In this document: positions 45,271-54,345 of the stretch, piece by piece
Numbering within the stretch: position 1 is the stretch's first letter
How the letters are laid out: each line of letters starts with the position of its first letter
Source: an uncultured Rubritalea sp.
GTDB taxonomy: Bacteria > Verrucomicrobiota > Verrucomicrobiia > Verrucomicrobiales > Akkermansiaceae
DNA length: 61,359 bases
Assembly: GCA_937923145.1 (NCBI GenBank)
Contig: CALAJT010000004.1
Coordinates: 1-61,359, forward strand
Direction of reading: 5' to 3'
The notes under the pieces: model-generated
Told to the model about the DNA's origin: nothing
Databases searched by the model: none
The model's input: only the letters and a program-made list of their open reading frames with translations
Translations under genes and position numbers: made by a program

Positions 45271-46119
45271 ATGGCAAGGAAAGCGAGAGTTACAATCGAT
45301 TGGTCACTTTGGGATGATCAATTAGGAAAAACGACAGACAAAGAACTAGCAGAGAAAATTGGCAGCTCAGTGGCGGCTGTAAGTATGCGTAGGAGTAAAC
45401 TCGGTGTGCATGCATCTGGCGAACGTGGCGCACGTCTGGAGTGGGATAAATACGATACTCTATTAGGTACAATGGAGGATAAATCTCTAGCTGATCAGAT
45501 TGGCTGCTCAATAGGTTCCATTGCAATCAGACGTAAGAAGCTAGATATCCCAGCTTATAATCAACGAAAGTCGGTGGACTGGGCGATGTGGGATGAATTC
45601 ATTCCTGATATGTCTGATACCCAACTATCTAAGAAAATAGGATGTGCTCCAGGCAGTGTTAAAGTGCGTAGGGAGAAGCTAGGGTTTAAACGATTCGAGG
45701 GTGACTTGCGCAAGAAAGTAGACTGGGTAAAATGGGGTCCTCAAATCGGAGTGATTCCTGATAATGATCTTGCTGTAATGATTGGCTGTACTGTGGGGGC
45801 TATTAATGCTCAGCGTAAGAAAATGGACGTAGGCATGCTTACTGAAAAAGAAAAAATCAAGCGTGCTAGTATAGGTGATGAATGGGGTAAGTGGGATCAC
45901 ATGGTGGGCAAATGCCCAGATGATGTTCTAGCAAATCTAATGGGGGCAAACCGTTCAAAGGTCGGAGTCCGTAGAATGCGACTTATGATTGCTAACTATC
46001 CTCTAGATTGGAACGAGAGTGACAAACCTTGTCTAGGTGGATGCGGTAAAGCTTTAAAGTCGGATGAACTTACTTGTAGTAGCACTATTTGCGATAATAA
46101 ATATAAGGAGCTTTTTTAG
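45271..46119 (+). CDS. Five tandem HTH-like repeats with a cysteine-rich end
   Basis: The 282-residue protein is built of five units of about 40 residues spaced at roughly 46-54: DWSLWDDQLGKTTDKELAEK (10-), EWDKYDTLLGTMEDKSLADQ (57-), DWAMWDEFIPDMSDTQLSKK (103-), DWVKWGPQIGVIPDNDLAVM (150-), EWGKWDHMVGKCPDDVLANL (205-). Each unit then has IGCSxxxVxxRRxKLG, a basic helix. The pattern fits a small helix-turn-helix of SANT/homeodomain-like or resolvase-like shape, so DNA binding is likely. The C-terminus has CLGGCGKAL and then CSSTIC, a possible zinc-binding pair. The function is unknown. It is flanked by the AI-2E gene and a terminator for the convergent heme protein gene. Confidence 0.75.
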   Translation: MARKARVTIDWSLWDDQLGKTTDKELAEKIGSSVAAVSMRRSKLGVHASGERGARLEWDKYDTLLGTMEDKSLADQIGCSIGSIAIRRKKLDIPAYNQRKSVDWAMWDEFIPDMSDTQLSKKIGCAPGSVKVRREKLGFKRFEGDLRKKVDWVKWGPQIGVIPDNDLAVMIGCTVGAINAQRKKMDVGMLTEKEKIKRASIGDEWGKWDHMVGKCPDDVLANLMGANRSKVGVRRMRLMIANYPLDWNESDKPCLGGCGKALKSDELTCSSTICDNKYKELF

Positions 46120-46134
46120 TTCTTCGCTATAAAT

Positions 46135-46172
46135 AAAAAAGAGCTACTACTTGATGTGTAAGTAGTAGCTCT
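46135..46172 (-). terminator. Intrinsic terminator for the PVC heme protein gene
   Basis: A 13-bp perfect stem (AGAGCTACTACTT at 46140-46152 with AAGTAGTAGCTCT at 46160-46172) and a 7-base loop; on the minus strand it is followed by six T residues. It probably also stops transcription of the convergent HTH-repeat gene. Confidence 0.9.
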
Positions 46173-46199
46173 AATTGTAAAGTTGGTATTTGTAGTTAC

Positions 46200-48815
46200 C
46201 TACAAACCATAAGCATTGATTTCGTGTATCGACCAGTAGAGACCCTTCTTTTTGCCCTTGTTAGTAATGCGGAAGAATTTAGCTTTAGTCGCTGGGAAAT
46301 TAAGCTCGATCATGGCATCATCAGCTTTAGTTAGTTTCTGAACAGTGGTCCATGATTTGCCATCCATAGAAACTTCTGCTTCATAGCTGTCAGGGTAGTC
46401 TCCGGGGCTAGCTGTAGTATCTATTTTAACGATAGAGATCTCCTTAGCTTCTGGTAGTTCTATCTGGAACCACATCCCGGGTTGCTGTGGAGTGCCGCTG
46501 GTGTAGCGTGATTTCGCGTTACCGTCGACAGCTGATTGGCAGCCATCTGAGTTGTGACTAGCCGTAACATTCCACTGTTTAGTGTCGAGTTTTTGTGGGA
46601 CGACTTTTTCTAGTTCAGCGAGAGTCCATGGCTTGTCTCGGTCTTTAGTGCTAGCTCTCACAGCTGCAACGTCTTCCTTGCTTATGAAGCTGGTGTGGTT
46701 GCCGAAGTCGTTTCTAATGTAGCTAGTAACGTCAGCGATCCATTGGTTATTCTGAGTTTTCATTGATACCATAGGGGAAGTATAATCTTTTCCGTTAACT
46801 GGACCTTCGAGACCGTGGAGAACGATGTTGATGAACTGGTCTTGGTGTCCAACTACGGATGCTGAACCTGCTAGTGGAGGAGCCATTAGCATATCTCCAG
46901 CTAGAGCCCCCTTGCCATCGTCACCGTGGCAGGCTGAGCAGAGCTGCTCGTAGATGATTTTACCGCGTTTGTGCTGAACTCTAAGTTTCTTGGGTAGTTT
47001 TAATATCGCTCCATCTGGCTTAGATAAACCTGCGATGGTTTGCTGCACACCCTTCGATGATGAGTTGTCCATTGCGTTCACTTTGAGTAAATCTCTATTT
47101 TTAAATTTGAGTAGCTCAGCGGTGAGAATTACCTGCATGACTACTTCCGGGTCTTTGTCGTTGATGAGTTTAGAAATACTGTCAGTGAGTGTCTGTGCAG
47201 CATCACTTTTGGCTTTTATTAATGTCTCTGACGTGCGGATGGCTGCACGGCGGACTTGGGCGTGTTCATCTTTTAAAGCATTCAATACATGCTCAGCTCT
47301 CAGCGCACCAATGCCTTCGAGCGTCCAGAGTGCATGGATACGAGTGAGATGATTACTATCCGTAGATAGAGATTCTAGCTTGCTTGCAACAGTCTTATCG
47401 CTTCGCAAAACAAGGATTCTCTGAGCTGTATCTCTCCACCATCCGTTAGGGTGGCTGAGGTGTTTGACTAGTTCTTCAGAGCTAGCACCGATCATATTAG
47501 GCTTAGGCCCGCGTTGGAAGTCTTCGTGCACGAGACGATAAATTCTACCGTGCTGGATATTCTTATCATAACCATACTTGTCGATCACGCTTCGAAGGTA
47601 TGATCCAGGCTTGGTCCAATTACCTTCCTGAATTATACCTCTATACATATCGACGATGTAGAGTGTGCCGTCAGGTGCTGTGACCATATTTACTGGACGG
47701 AAATTTGGATCAGTAGAGCGGATGAATTCACTTTTTTTATTAGCATTACTTAAGAATGTGACTCCATCATTAACATCTACCTTGGTGCGGCGGATTAGTC
47801 TGCCCACAGGTTCAGCGAATAGGAGATCGCCTTGAAGATCCTTAGGAAGACGATCACCACGGAAAAAATCTTGTCCGCATGTAGCTGTGAAGTGATTTAG
47901 AACACCAACCTCGCTACCTTCGAATGGCTTGAGGCGCTTTGGTCCACCTTGCACATCAGGCTGAGGGCATATTGGAAATACATCTCGAAAGCCAGGCTCT
48001 TCCTGATTCATGAAATGGCGTGACATACCGTATACTATAGGGTGCTGATAATTTACGGGTCCTATTTCGCCACCAGCATTTACATACCATGGCTTGCCAT
48101 AGTTATCCTGGGTGAGTCCCCACTGACCTTGGTTAGAGGCTGTTGGCTCGGTAGTAATCAGTTTCTCTAACCCCATTTTGTAGCGCTCTGGGGTGTAGGT
48201 CGTGTAAGCCCAATTATCCATAGACCAGATAAGGCCACTAGGTTGATGCTCCATGTTTCCACCACGTTTTCCACCTTTGTAATAGAGAGACTTTTCATCA
48301 GCTACTCCATCATTGTCAGTGTCTTTATATAGGTGTAGGTCGAGCGTATTAGTAGTGCCTATTACAACGCTATCTTCGAGAGGAAGAACCATTCTTGGTA
48401 GTAAAAGATTATCAGCGAAGATAGTGTGTTTGTCGTATTTACCGTCACCATTAGTGTCTTCGTGTAGGGAGACTCTACTGGTGTGTTCGAATTCTCCAGA
48501 GGCATTTGCATCTTGCATGTAGGTGTTCATTTCCACCACATACATACGTCCGTTTCCATCGAATACACATGCTACAGGTTCTGTAATGTTAGGCTCTGTC
48601 AGAACTGGCTCTAATGAATACCCTTCCGGTAGTTCAATAGTAGCGATACTGTCTTTAGGACTGAGCATTTTAATTTGCTTTGCAAGCTCAGCGTCGAAAG
48701 TAGGTGCGTTTTTCGCTACTACGGGTATTGCTTGGGCAGTTGCTATACTCTGTAGAGTTAACAGGGATGAACCCGTTATGGTGGTTATAATACGAGATAA
48801 GGATTTGATTTTCAT
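46200..48815 (-). CDS. PVC-type dehydrogenase/heme-binding CxxCH protein
   Basis: The 871-residue exported protein (signal peptide 1-29) has an N-terminal beta-propeller of the membrane-bound dehydrogenase type (about 50-430, with VACVFDGNGRMYVVEM), HEAT-like repeats (about 440-600), a monoheme cytochrome c motif CSACHGDDGKG near residue 625 with a later MVSMKTQ Met candidate, and a C-terminal discoidin (F5/8-type C) domain (about 735-871). This combination is a marker of Planctomycetota and Verrucomicrobiota and is thought to oxidise carbohydrates and pass electrons to a chain. The substrate is unknown. A PAS-AraC regulator is divergent across 151 bases and could control it. Confidence 0.92.
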   Translation of the reverse strand: MKIKSLSRIITTITGSSLLTLQSIATAQAIPVVAKNAPTFDAELAKQIKMLSPKDSIATIELPEGYSLEPVLTEPNITEPVACVFDGNGRMYVVEMNTYMQDANASGEFEHTSRVSLHEDTNGDGKYDKHTIFADNLLLPRMVLPLEDSVVIGTTNTLDLHLYKDTDNDGVADEKSLYYKGGKRGGNMEHQPSGLIWSMDNWAYTTYTPERYKMGLEKLITTEPTASNQGQWGLTQDNYGKPWYVNAGGEIGPVNYQHPIVYGMSRHFMNQEEPGFRDVFPICPQPDVQGGPKRLKPFEGSEVGVLNHFTATCGQDFFRGDRLPKDLQGDLLFAEPVGRLIRRTKVDVNDGVTFLSNANKKSEFIRSTDPNFRPVNMVTAPDGTLYIVDMYRGIIQEGNWTKPGSYLRSVIDKYGYDKNIQHGRIYRLVHEDFQRGPKPNMIGASSEELVKHLSHPNGWWRDTAQRILVLRSDKTVASKLESLSTDSNHLTRIHALWTLEGIGALRAEHVLNALKDEHAQVRRAAIRTSETLIKAKSDAAQTLTDSISKLINDKDPEVVMQVILTAELLKFKNRDLLKVNAMDNSSSKGVQQTIAGLSKPDGAILKLPKKLRVQHKRGKIIYEQLCSACHGDDGKGALAGDMLMAPPLAGSASVVGHQDQFINIVLHGLEGPVNGKDYTSPMVSMKTQNNQWIADVTSYIRNDFGNHTSFISKEDVAAVRASTKDRDKPWTLAELEKVVPQKLDTKQWNVTASHNSDGCQSAVDGNAKSRYTSGTPQQPGMWFQIELPEAKEISIVKIDTTASPGDYPDSYEAEVSMDGKSWTTVQKLTKADDAMIELNFPATKAKFFRITNKGKKKGLYWSIHEINAYGL

Positions 48816-48966
48816 TATTTACAGTATCTTCAAGAATTAATTAAAAGCAAGTTTGTGAAGTAAAACGCAAAAATTCTAACGAATTTAAACTAAGGCGATA
48901 ATTGTGAATATTTTTTCCGATGATTGATAAGTTGTAATAGAGCTTAGCGTAGTGTAATTTATTATT

Positions 48967-49758
48967 ATGCAGCAAGACGGTGATCAGGACGATGAAAGTA
49001 ATGAAATAATGAGCGATATTAAAGATAACCCAATTGAAGATTTCTTAAAAGATCTTATACCAGGGCAGATGGCGATAGAGTTGTTTTCTCTACTTCCTGA
49101 AATCATGTTTTGGGTCAAAGATGTCAATAGTAAGGTCGTATTCTGTAATGAAGCTTACTCTAGTGCTGCAGGTATCCCGATCGAGGATATTATTGGTAAG
49201 ACTGATAGTGAATTATTTGCTCCAGAATTAGCTTCTGTCTTTATAGAAGATGACAAGCAGGTGGTGGCTTCAGGTGAATCTATCAGAAATAAACTAGAGC
49301 TGGTTTCTCAAAAACTGTCAGGTGTGCAATGGCGGCAGACCTCGAAAATGCCTCTTCTAGATAGCAATGGTAAGGTAAAAGGAACTGTAGGTATGTCTAG
49401 GGTTTTAATGAGTGGCAAAAAGCTGCCAGCTCCATACAGGACGGTAGAAAGTCTGGTGGAGTATGTAGAATCTAACATTGATAAGCAAATCACAGTGAAT
49501 TCTCTATGTGAGCATTTCATGGTCTCTCAAAGTACGCTAGAAAGGAGATTTAATGATTACCTAGGTTGCTCACCAAAAAAATTTATCACTAAGTCTAAAA
49601 TGGCAAACGCATGTAAATATCTCTCGGATACTCCGATGACAATTGGCGAGATAGCGGGAAGCTTAGGGTATGATAATCAAGCATCGTTTACACGGTCATT
49701 TGTCTCCGAAATTCAGATGACGCCTTCTAAATATCGTGACGGAAATAGACGGTCATAG
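48967..49758 (+). CDS. PAS domain - AraC family transcriptional regulator
   Basis: The 263-residue protein has a PAS fold at about 38-150 (MFWVKDVNSKVVFCNEAY, GKTDSELF) and an AraC/XylS double helix-turn-helix at about 160-260 (ITVNSLCEHFMVSQSTLERR; IGEIAGSLGYDNQASFTRSF; MTPSKYRD). The PAS part should sense a ligand, redox state or heme. It is divergent from the PVC heme/dehydrogenase gene, a typical arrangement for a regulator and its target, although this is inference. No signal peptide, so it is cytosolic. Confidence 0.9.
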   Translation: MQQDGDQDDESNEIMSDIKDNPIEDFLKDLIPGQMAIELFSLLPEIMFWVKDVNSKVVFCNEAYSSAAGIPIEDIIGKTDSELFAPELASVFIEDDKQVVASGESIRNKLELVSQKLSGVQWRQTSKMPLLDSNGKVKGTVGMSRVLMSGKKLPAPYRTVESLVEYVESNIDKQITVNSLCEHFMVSQSTLERRFNDYLGCSPKKFITKSKMANACKYLSDTPMTIGEIAGSLGYDNQASFTRSFVSEIQMTPSKYRDGNRRS

Positions 49759-49780
49759 TACTTGCTTTACATACGCAGAT

Positions 49781-50109
49781 CTAGAGTTGGTCAAATTGAA
49801 GGTTAAATTTAGCTAGATACTTTCTTAGTAGATCTCCATCATTCTTATATTTACGCTGCTCTTATGAGGTCTTGACCAGTTTCTGGTAAGACGAGCTTTC
49901 TCAAGTTCGACTTCCTCTAATCTGATTCGCCCGCGAGGTGCTAGAGTGGCCATTCTTGTGATAGCAGCGTTGAGGTCTCGGAAGTTACCTGACCAGATAC
50001 TGTTAGGAGCCCTTGCAAAATCTAGAAAATAATCGAGCTCTTCCTTATTAAACTGAATAGATTGCCCTGTGTCTCGGCTGTAGCGAGCTAGCTCGAAGTC
50101 AACAGGTCG
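49781..50109 (-). pseudogene. rtcR: rtcR remnant, C-terminal part
   Basis: Minus-strand translation from about 50109 gives VDFELARYSRDTGQSIQFN, then WSGNFRDLNAAITRMATLAP and GRIRLEEVELEKARL, which is the end of the AAA+ domain of RtcR, the sigma-54 activator of RNA-repair genes. A later segment, NDGDLLRKYLAKFNLQF, is the RtcR C-terminal end but is in another frame, and the stretch that should join them is missing. So only the last part of the AAA+ region and the final helix remain, with an internal deletion and a frameshift. Everything N-terminal (CARF-like sensor and most of AAA+) is gone. It abuts the broken rtcB. Confidence 0.8.
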
Positions 50110-50687
50110 TAAAATCGATCAGGAATTTTGCGACTGTGAACCATCTCTTTATCAATCAGCTAGTGCTAGAGGCGTTTCAAGAAGTGATTCCAGGGGTGAC
50201 TGGTAATTTCGTCTACTTCATCAGCCATAATATAGCTAAGAAGGAAGTGCTTAATAACCAACTACAGTGGATTCACCGTAAGGGGGCGACCCGTGCATTC
50301 CCTGCTGGGGATCACGAGCTTAAAGATACTCCCTTCTACGGAACTGGTCACCCGATCTTACTGCCAGGAAATCCTCGTGACGGATCAGTGGTCATGTCCG
50401 CACTACCTGGGGCCGAGAAGAGCTGTTATTCAGTGAATCACGGTGCTGGTAGAAAGATGGGACGTAAGCATGCATCCAGAGTGCTGGATCAGAAGGAAGT
50501 AGATAAAGACATGGGTATGCACGATATCATGCACAATGCCAGAGCCTATCCACGAGACGAGGCTCCTGATGCTTACAAGGATTTCAAAGAAGTTCTTAAG
50601 AGCGTTAGAAAAGCTGAACTAGCAAGTGTGGTTGCGAAGCTCAAAGCTAGGTTTGTGATTAAAGACGCGAGTAAGGCTGATGATTAG
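50109..50687 (+). pseudogene. rtcB: rtcB remnant, RNA ligase C-terminal part
   Basis: The frame reads NFATVNHLFINQLVLEAF (from about 50124), HRKGATRAFPAG, GHPILLPGNPRDGSVVM, and the guanylylation region SVNHGAGRKMGRKHA, and ends with KLKARFVIKD. This is the C-terminal ~190 residues of RtcB, an RNA 2',3'-cyclic-phosphate/5'-OH ligase that normally has about 400-480. The N-terminal metal-binding half is absent, so no activity is expected. A GTG at 50136 could start translation. The 5' boundary touches the truncated rtcR, which is read in the other direction, as in an rtcR-rtcBA divergent pair whose shared 5' region was deleted. Confidence 0.85.
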
Positions 50688-50710
50688 TTACTAAGCGTCT
50701 TATTTTAAAC

Positions 50711-50746
50711 AAAAAAGAGATGAGCTCTATTATGAGCTTATCTCTT
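50711..50746 (-). terminator. Intrinsic terminator between rtcB remnant and pseudopilin gene
   Basis: A 12-bp stem (50716-50727 with 50734-50745, one G-T pair) and a six-base loop; on the minus strand it runs into six T residues, so it ends the pseudopilin gene. A shorter T run on the plus side may serve rtcB. Confidence 0.8.
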
Positions 50747-50768
50747 TCTGAAATGTGCCGAATGATGA

Positions 50769-51371
50769 TTATCTCCAACTGTAGAGGTCATCATTATTGT
50801 TAAAGTCTCCATCGATACCTCTTGAGATGATGATGACTGATTTGTTCTGAATAACATTATTAGCGGAACCAAATGTTTGCTTTGTAATATCACCATCTAG
50901 ATCATAATCCATTAATACTTCAAATTCTTCGCCCCAAGCGTCTACTATCGATCGAACAGTGGTCTTTGCGTTACTAGTGTAAATTACGCCATTGTTGTTA
51001 GATTTAGCGTCGGGCATAAGTAAATACTTTTTCCCTTTAGTGTTAACAATGTCATCTCCATCCTCTAGGTTAAGAAGAATAGTAACTATTTCGGTAAGAT
51101 CAGTGGCGCTGACGTTTTCACTAGTAGGGTAGTTACCATCAGGGTGTGGTAAATGACCGTTATCGTCATTGTAAGCACTGATTGCAGATTCTAATTCTTG
51201 CATGCGCATCTTCGTCTCAGTGACCTTACCTTTATTTAACATGCTCTTGCTGACTGGTATGGCGATAGCTGCGAGAGAGGCTAAGATAGCGAGGACGACA
51301 AGTAACTCAACAAGAGTGAAGCCTCTAGAATTAGCTAGTCTATGGATTGATTTTTTTTGATTAATAATCAT
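50769..51371 (-). CDS. Type II secretion GspG-like pseudopilin
   Basis: The 200-residue protein has a prepilin leader ending in SRG followed by FTLVELLVVLAILASLAAIA; PilD-type peptidase cuts before the Phe and methylates it. The rest matches the major pseudopilin pattern: long N-terminal helix, then a beta region ending in SRGIDGDFNNNDDLYSW, like GspG's calcium-binding end. Verrucomicrobial genomes carry many such paralogues, so a role in a type II secretion system is possible but not certain. It lies alone between the rtcB remnant and the sugar acid operon, on the opposite strand to both. Confidence 0.88.
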   Translation of the reverse strand: MIINQKKSIHRLANSRGFTLVELLVVLAILASLAAIAIPVSKSMLNKGKVTETKMRMQELESAISAYNDDNGHLPHPDGNYPTSENVSATDLTEIVTILLNLEDGDDIVNTKGKKYLLMPDAKSNNNGVIYTSNAKTTVRSIVDAWGEEFEVLMDYDLDGDITKQTFGSANNVIQNKSVIIISRGIDGDFNNNDDLYSWR

Positions 51372-51844
51372 GATTTTTATTTCTATGTGTAATTATTTAT
51401 GGGAACTATAGATGCTTATATGCAATAGCCTTCGTGGTTGAAAATATACATTGTTAAAGCACCTAGTAGAAATATACCTACCATTGTGTTATAAAGCAAG
51501 ATATGGATAAATATAATCCCTTAGTCTTGTTGATATTAAATTCTAAATATAAGTATTGTTTGAATGAACTATGGGGCTGGATACAGAGCTTGAGATCGAA
51601 GCAGGCACTGTTTAGAGACCTTGTCAATTATCGGCAGAGAAGCCTTATTTACCCTCGACCTTATATAGTTGTATTGTGATGGTTTCTAGTAGTTAATTAT
51701 CAAAACAAGCTCATTCAGACCTATTGGATATAGATAAGTTTGGAAGAAATAAGTTTCTACCTCAGTCACTTTAAATAGGCTGTGGAAAGTTTCTAACAAT
51801 GAGTCAGTATTATTATAAAATCCATTCTAACGAAAATAAATATC
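51372..51844. other. AT-rich intergenic region upstream of eda and the pseudopilin gene
   Basis: The 473 bases between the divergent pseudopilin and eda genes show no supported ORF. A short frame (MGLDTELEIEAGTV) near 51571 is too small to call. The region should hold both promoters and any operator for the uronate operon; I see no clear palindrome. Confidence 0.4.
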
Positions 51845-52459
51845 ATGTTTCCATGCACCATTATTCCAGTCTTAGTAATAGAAAACTCTGCGAATGCTGA
51901 GGCGCTCGGTGAGAGTCTCGTGAAAAATAATCTCCCAGTAGCCGAGGTCACTCTTCGCACTACCACAGCCCTCGACTCTATAAGAACTATGTCCTCTGTC
52001 AGAGGTCTCATCACTGGAGCAGGTACTGTTCTCAATGTCGATCATGCGAAAGCTGCTGTAGATGCCGGAGCTAGTTTCCTAGTTAGCCCAGGATTAAATG
52101 AAGCAGTAATCAAATACGCTCAGTCAGTCGGAGTCCCAATCATTCCTGGAGTTGTCACACCTACTGAAGTAGGTCGTGCGATCGAACTCGGGGTGGAGAT
52201 AGTTAAGCTTTTTCCTGCAGAGGCAGTTGGTGGTCCTAAACTGCTCAAAGCATATAATAGCGTCTATCCCAATCTAAAATTCATGCCTACTGGAGGTATC
52301 GCACTCAGTAATATCAGTGACTATTTAGGTCTACCTAATGTTATAGCATGTGGCGGATCTTGGATGGTTCCGGGAGACCTGTTAGAGTCTGGGGATTTCG
52401 ACCAAATCGGCTCACTCATTAGCGATGCAGCTAAACTTTCTGCCTCTTTCACTAAATAG
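51845..52459 (+). CDS. eda: 2-dehydro-3-deoxyphosphogluconate aldolase (KDPG aldolase)
   Basis: Eda splits KDPG into pyruvate and glyceraldehyde 3-phosphate. The 204-residue protein has the class I aldolase core: EVTLRT (catalytic Glu 34), GAGTVL, PGVVTPTE and the Schiff-base lysine in IVKLFPAEAVGG (K121). The GGI and GGSWMV phosphate loops are present. The following gene starts 2 bases after its stop, so it is cotranslated with KdgK. Some family members also act on 4-hydroxy-2-oxoglutarate. Confidence 0.95.
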   Translation: MFPCTIIPVLVIENSANAEALGESLVKNNLPVAEVTLRTTTALDSIRTMSSVRGLITGAGTVLNVDHAKAAVDAGASFLVSPGLNEAVIKYAQSVGVPIIPGVVTPTEVGRAIELGVEIVKLFPAEAVGGPKLLKAYNSVYPNLKFMPTGGIALSNISDYLGLPNVIACGGSWMVPGDLLESGDFDQIGSLISDAAKLSASFTK

Positions 52460-52461
52460 TT

Positions 52462-53493
52462 ATGTTCTTAAGTCTCGGAGAAATCATGTTACGCTTTTGC
52501 CCTGGAGATCATCCTCTCAGAGCTGCTCAGCAATTTACTTTTTCAGAAGGTGGTGGAGAATATAATGTAGCTCGTGGCATTAGCCGATGCTTCGGCATCC
52601 CAGCCAGTGTGGCCACAGCTCTGGTGGATAATGAACTCGGTCATCTAGTCCATCAGATGATTCGTAGCTCAGGTATCGACACCTCTAAAATAGTATGGAG
52701 ATCATTTGATGGCATAGGCAAAGAAGTGCGTAATCCACTCTACTTTGCCGAGCGTGGATTTGGACATCGTCCTCCGAAAGCCTGTATGGATCGCGGACAC
52801 TCCGCGCCGAGCCAGCTAACTATAAGTGACTTTGACTGGGATGAGATTTTTAGCACTGGAGACATTCGTTGGTTCCACACTGGAGGGATATTCGCAGGAC
52901 TTTCTGTCACTACTGCAGAGGTAGCTAAAGAGGCAATGCTCAGCGCTCAAAAGCACGGAGTCCATGTATCTTATGACCCTAACTACCGAGGCTCACTCTG
53001 GCAAGACCGAGGCGGAGTGGCAGCAGCTGCAGCATTAAATGCAGAGCTAGCTAATCATTGCGATACACTATTCGGTGTCGCTCCTATTCTCACTCACTCG
53101 GCACCGCCTAAAGGTCTAGCAGAACTTGAAAATTTAATCGAAATGACAGCCGAGACATTCCCTCAGGTCAAACAAATCGCTCTAGGAAGAAGAACGATCC
53201 ATTCTGCTAGCATACATGACTATGCAGGTACGGTCTGGGATAAAGGGGAAATCACGCATATAGAAGGCTTTACAGATATCCATGTATTAGATCGCATAGG
53301 TAGTGGTGATGCCTTTGCTGCTGGCTATATTTCACAGATGCTGGGTGAAAACCCATCACCTGCATCAGCAGTTAATCAAGGGTGCGCAGTCTCCTCACTG
53401 ACCATGAGCACCCCAGGAGATGCTGTCCTCTGCTCCGCGCAGGACGTAGCTCAGCTCGTGAACTCAAAAGACTCAACTCAGGAATCACGATAG
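52462..53493 (+). CDS. kdgK: 2-dehydro-3-deoxygluconokinase
   Basis: PfkB-family kinase that phosphorylates KDG to KDPG, the substrate of the adjacent aldolase. It starts with MFLSLGEIMLRFCPGD, has the substrate-binding GGGEYNVARGI region near 32-42, and ends with the PfkB catalytic signature DRIGSGDAFAAGYI (Asp near 282). The 343 residues fit the family. It begins 2 bases after eda, and the kduD gene follows after 74 bases. The position between eda and kduD supports KDG rather than ribose or fructose as substrate. Confidence 0.9.
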   Translation: MFLSLGEIMLRFCPGDHPLRAAQQFTFSEGGGEYNVARGISRCFGIPASVATALVDNELGHLVHQMIRSSGIDTSKIVWRSFDGIGKEVRNPLYFAERGFGHRPPKACMDRGHSAPSQLTISDFDWDEIFSTGDIRWFHTGGIFAGLSVTTAEVAKEAMLSAQKHGVHVSYDPNYRGSLWQDRGGVAAAAALNAELANHCDTLFGVAPILTHSAPPKGLAELENLIEMTAETFPQVKQIALGRRTIHSASIHDYAGTVWDKGEITHIEGFTDIHVLDRIGSGDAFAAGYISQMLGENPSPASAVNQGCAVSSLTMSTPGDAVLCSAQDVAQLVNSKDSTQESR

Positions 53494-53567
53494 ATAATTA
53501 CACCTAATACACCATCAGTAGTCCTCTAAAAAGACTCTTTGAAAACTAACTAAACACACTAAATACA

Positions 53568-54329
53568 ATGAACTTATTTGATCTAACAGGAAAGACAGCA
53601 CTCGTCACAGGTTGTAAACGCGGTATCGGCTTTGCAATGGCAGAAGGTCTAGCACAAGCTGGTGCAGACATCATCGGTGTCTCAGCGTCACTGGAAATCT
53701 CAGGCTCTAAAATAGAAGAAGCGGTTACTAAACTAGGTCGCAAATTTACTGCATACCAGTGTGATTTCTCAGACCGTGCAGCAGTAAAAGCATTCACAGA
53801 ATCCCTGCTAAAAGCTCAGGGCACTCCAGACATCCTTATCAACAACGCAGGCACTATTCTACGCCAGCCGGCAGCTGAACATAGTGATGAATACTGGGAT
53901 GAAGTGATCGAAGTAAATCTCAATGCACAGTTCATAATCAGCAGAGACCTCGGAGCTAAAATGATCGAACGTGGTAGCGGTAAAATTATATTCACCGCCT
54001 CACTTCTCACATTCCAGGGCGGTATCACCGTCCCAGGATACGCAGCATCAAAAGGCGCGATAGGTCAGCTCACCAAAGCCCTCTCTAACGAATGGGCTGG
54101 TAAAGGAATCAACGTCAACTCTATCGCACCAGGCTACATATCAACAGATAACACGGAAGCTCTCCGTGAAGATCCGGAGCGCTCTGCTCAAATCCTGGGG
54201 CGCATTCCAGCAGGGCGCTGGGGCGAACCAGCAGACTTCGTAGGACCAACTGTCTTCCTGGCATCCCAAGCATCAAACTACGTTCACGGAGAAGTCCTCC
54301 TAGTAGATGGTGGCTGGATGGGTCGCTAG
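53568..54329 (+). CDS. kduD: 2-dehydro-3-deoxy-D-gluconate 5-dehydrogenase KduD (SDR)
   Basis: A 253-residue classical short-chain dehydrogenase with the cofactor motif TGCKRGIG (14-21), NNAG (92-95), and the catalytic Ser 145, Tyr 158, Lys 162 (YAASK). Features of KduD include the start LFDLTGKTALVTGCKRGIG and the stretch ILRQPAAEHSDEYWDEVI. KduD interconverts 2,5-diketo-3-deoxygluconate and KDG, feeding the kdgK and eda reactions upstream. No kduI isomerase or lyase gene is in the window, so the polymer source (pectin, alginate or other uronate) is not fixed. The rtcA pseudogene starts 16 bases after it. Confidence 0.9.
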   Translation: MNLFDLTGKTALVTGCKRGIGFAMAEGLAQAGADIIGVSASLEISGSKIEEAVTKLGRKFTAYQCDFSDRAAVKAFTESLLKAQGTPDILINNAGTILRQPAAEHSDEYWDEVIEVNLNAQFIISRDLGAKMIERGSGKIIFTASLLTFQGGITVPGYAASKGAIGQLTKALSNEWAGKGINVNSIAPGYISTDNTEALREDPERSAQILGRIPAGRWGEPADFVGPTVFLASQASNYVHGEVLLVDGGWMGR

Positions 54330-54345
54330 CTTTTAAATACTAAGA

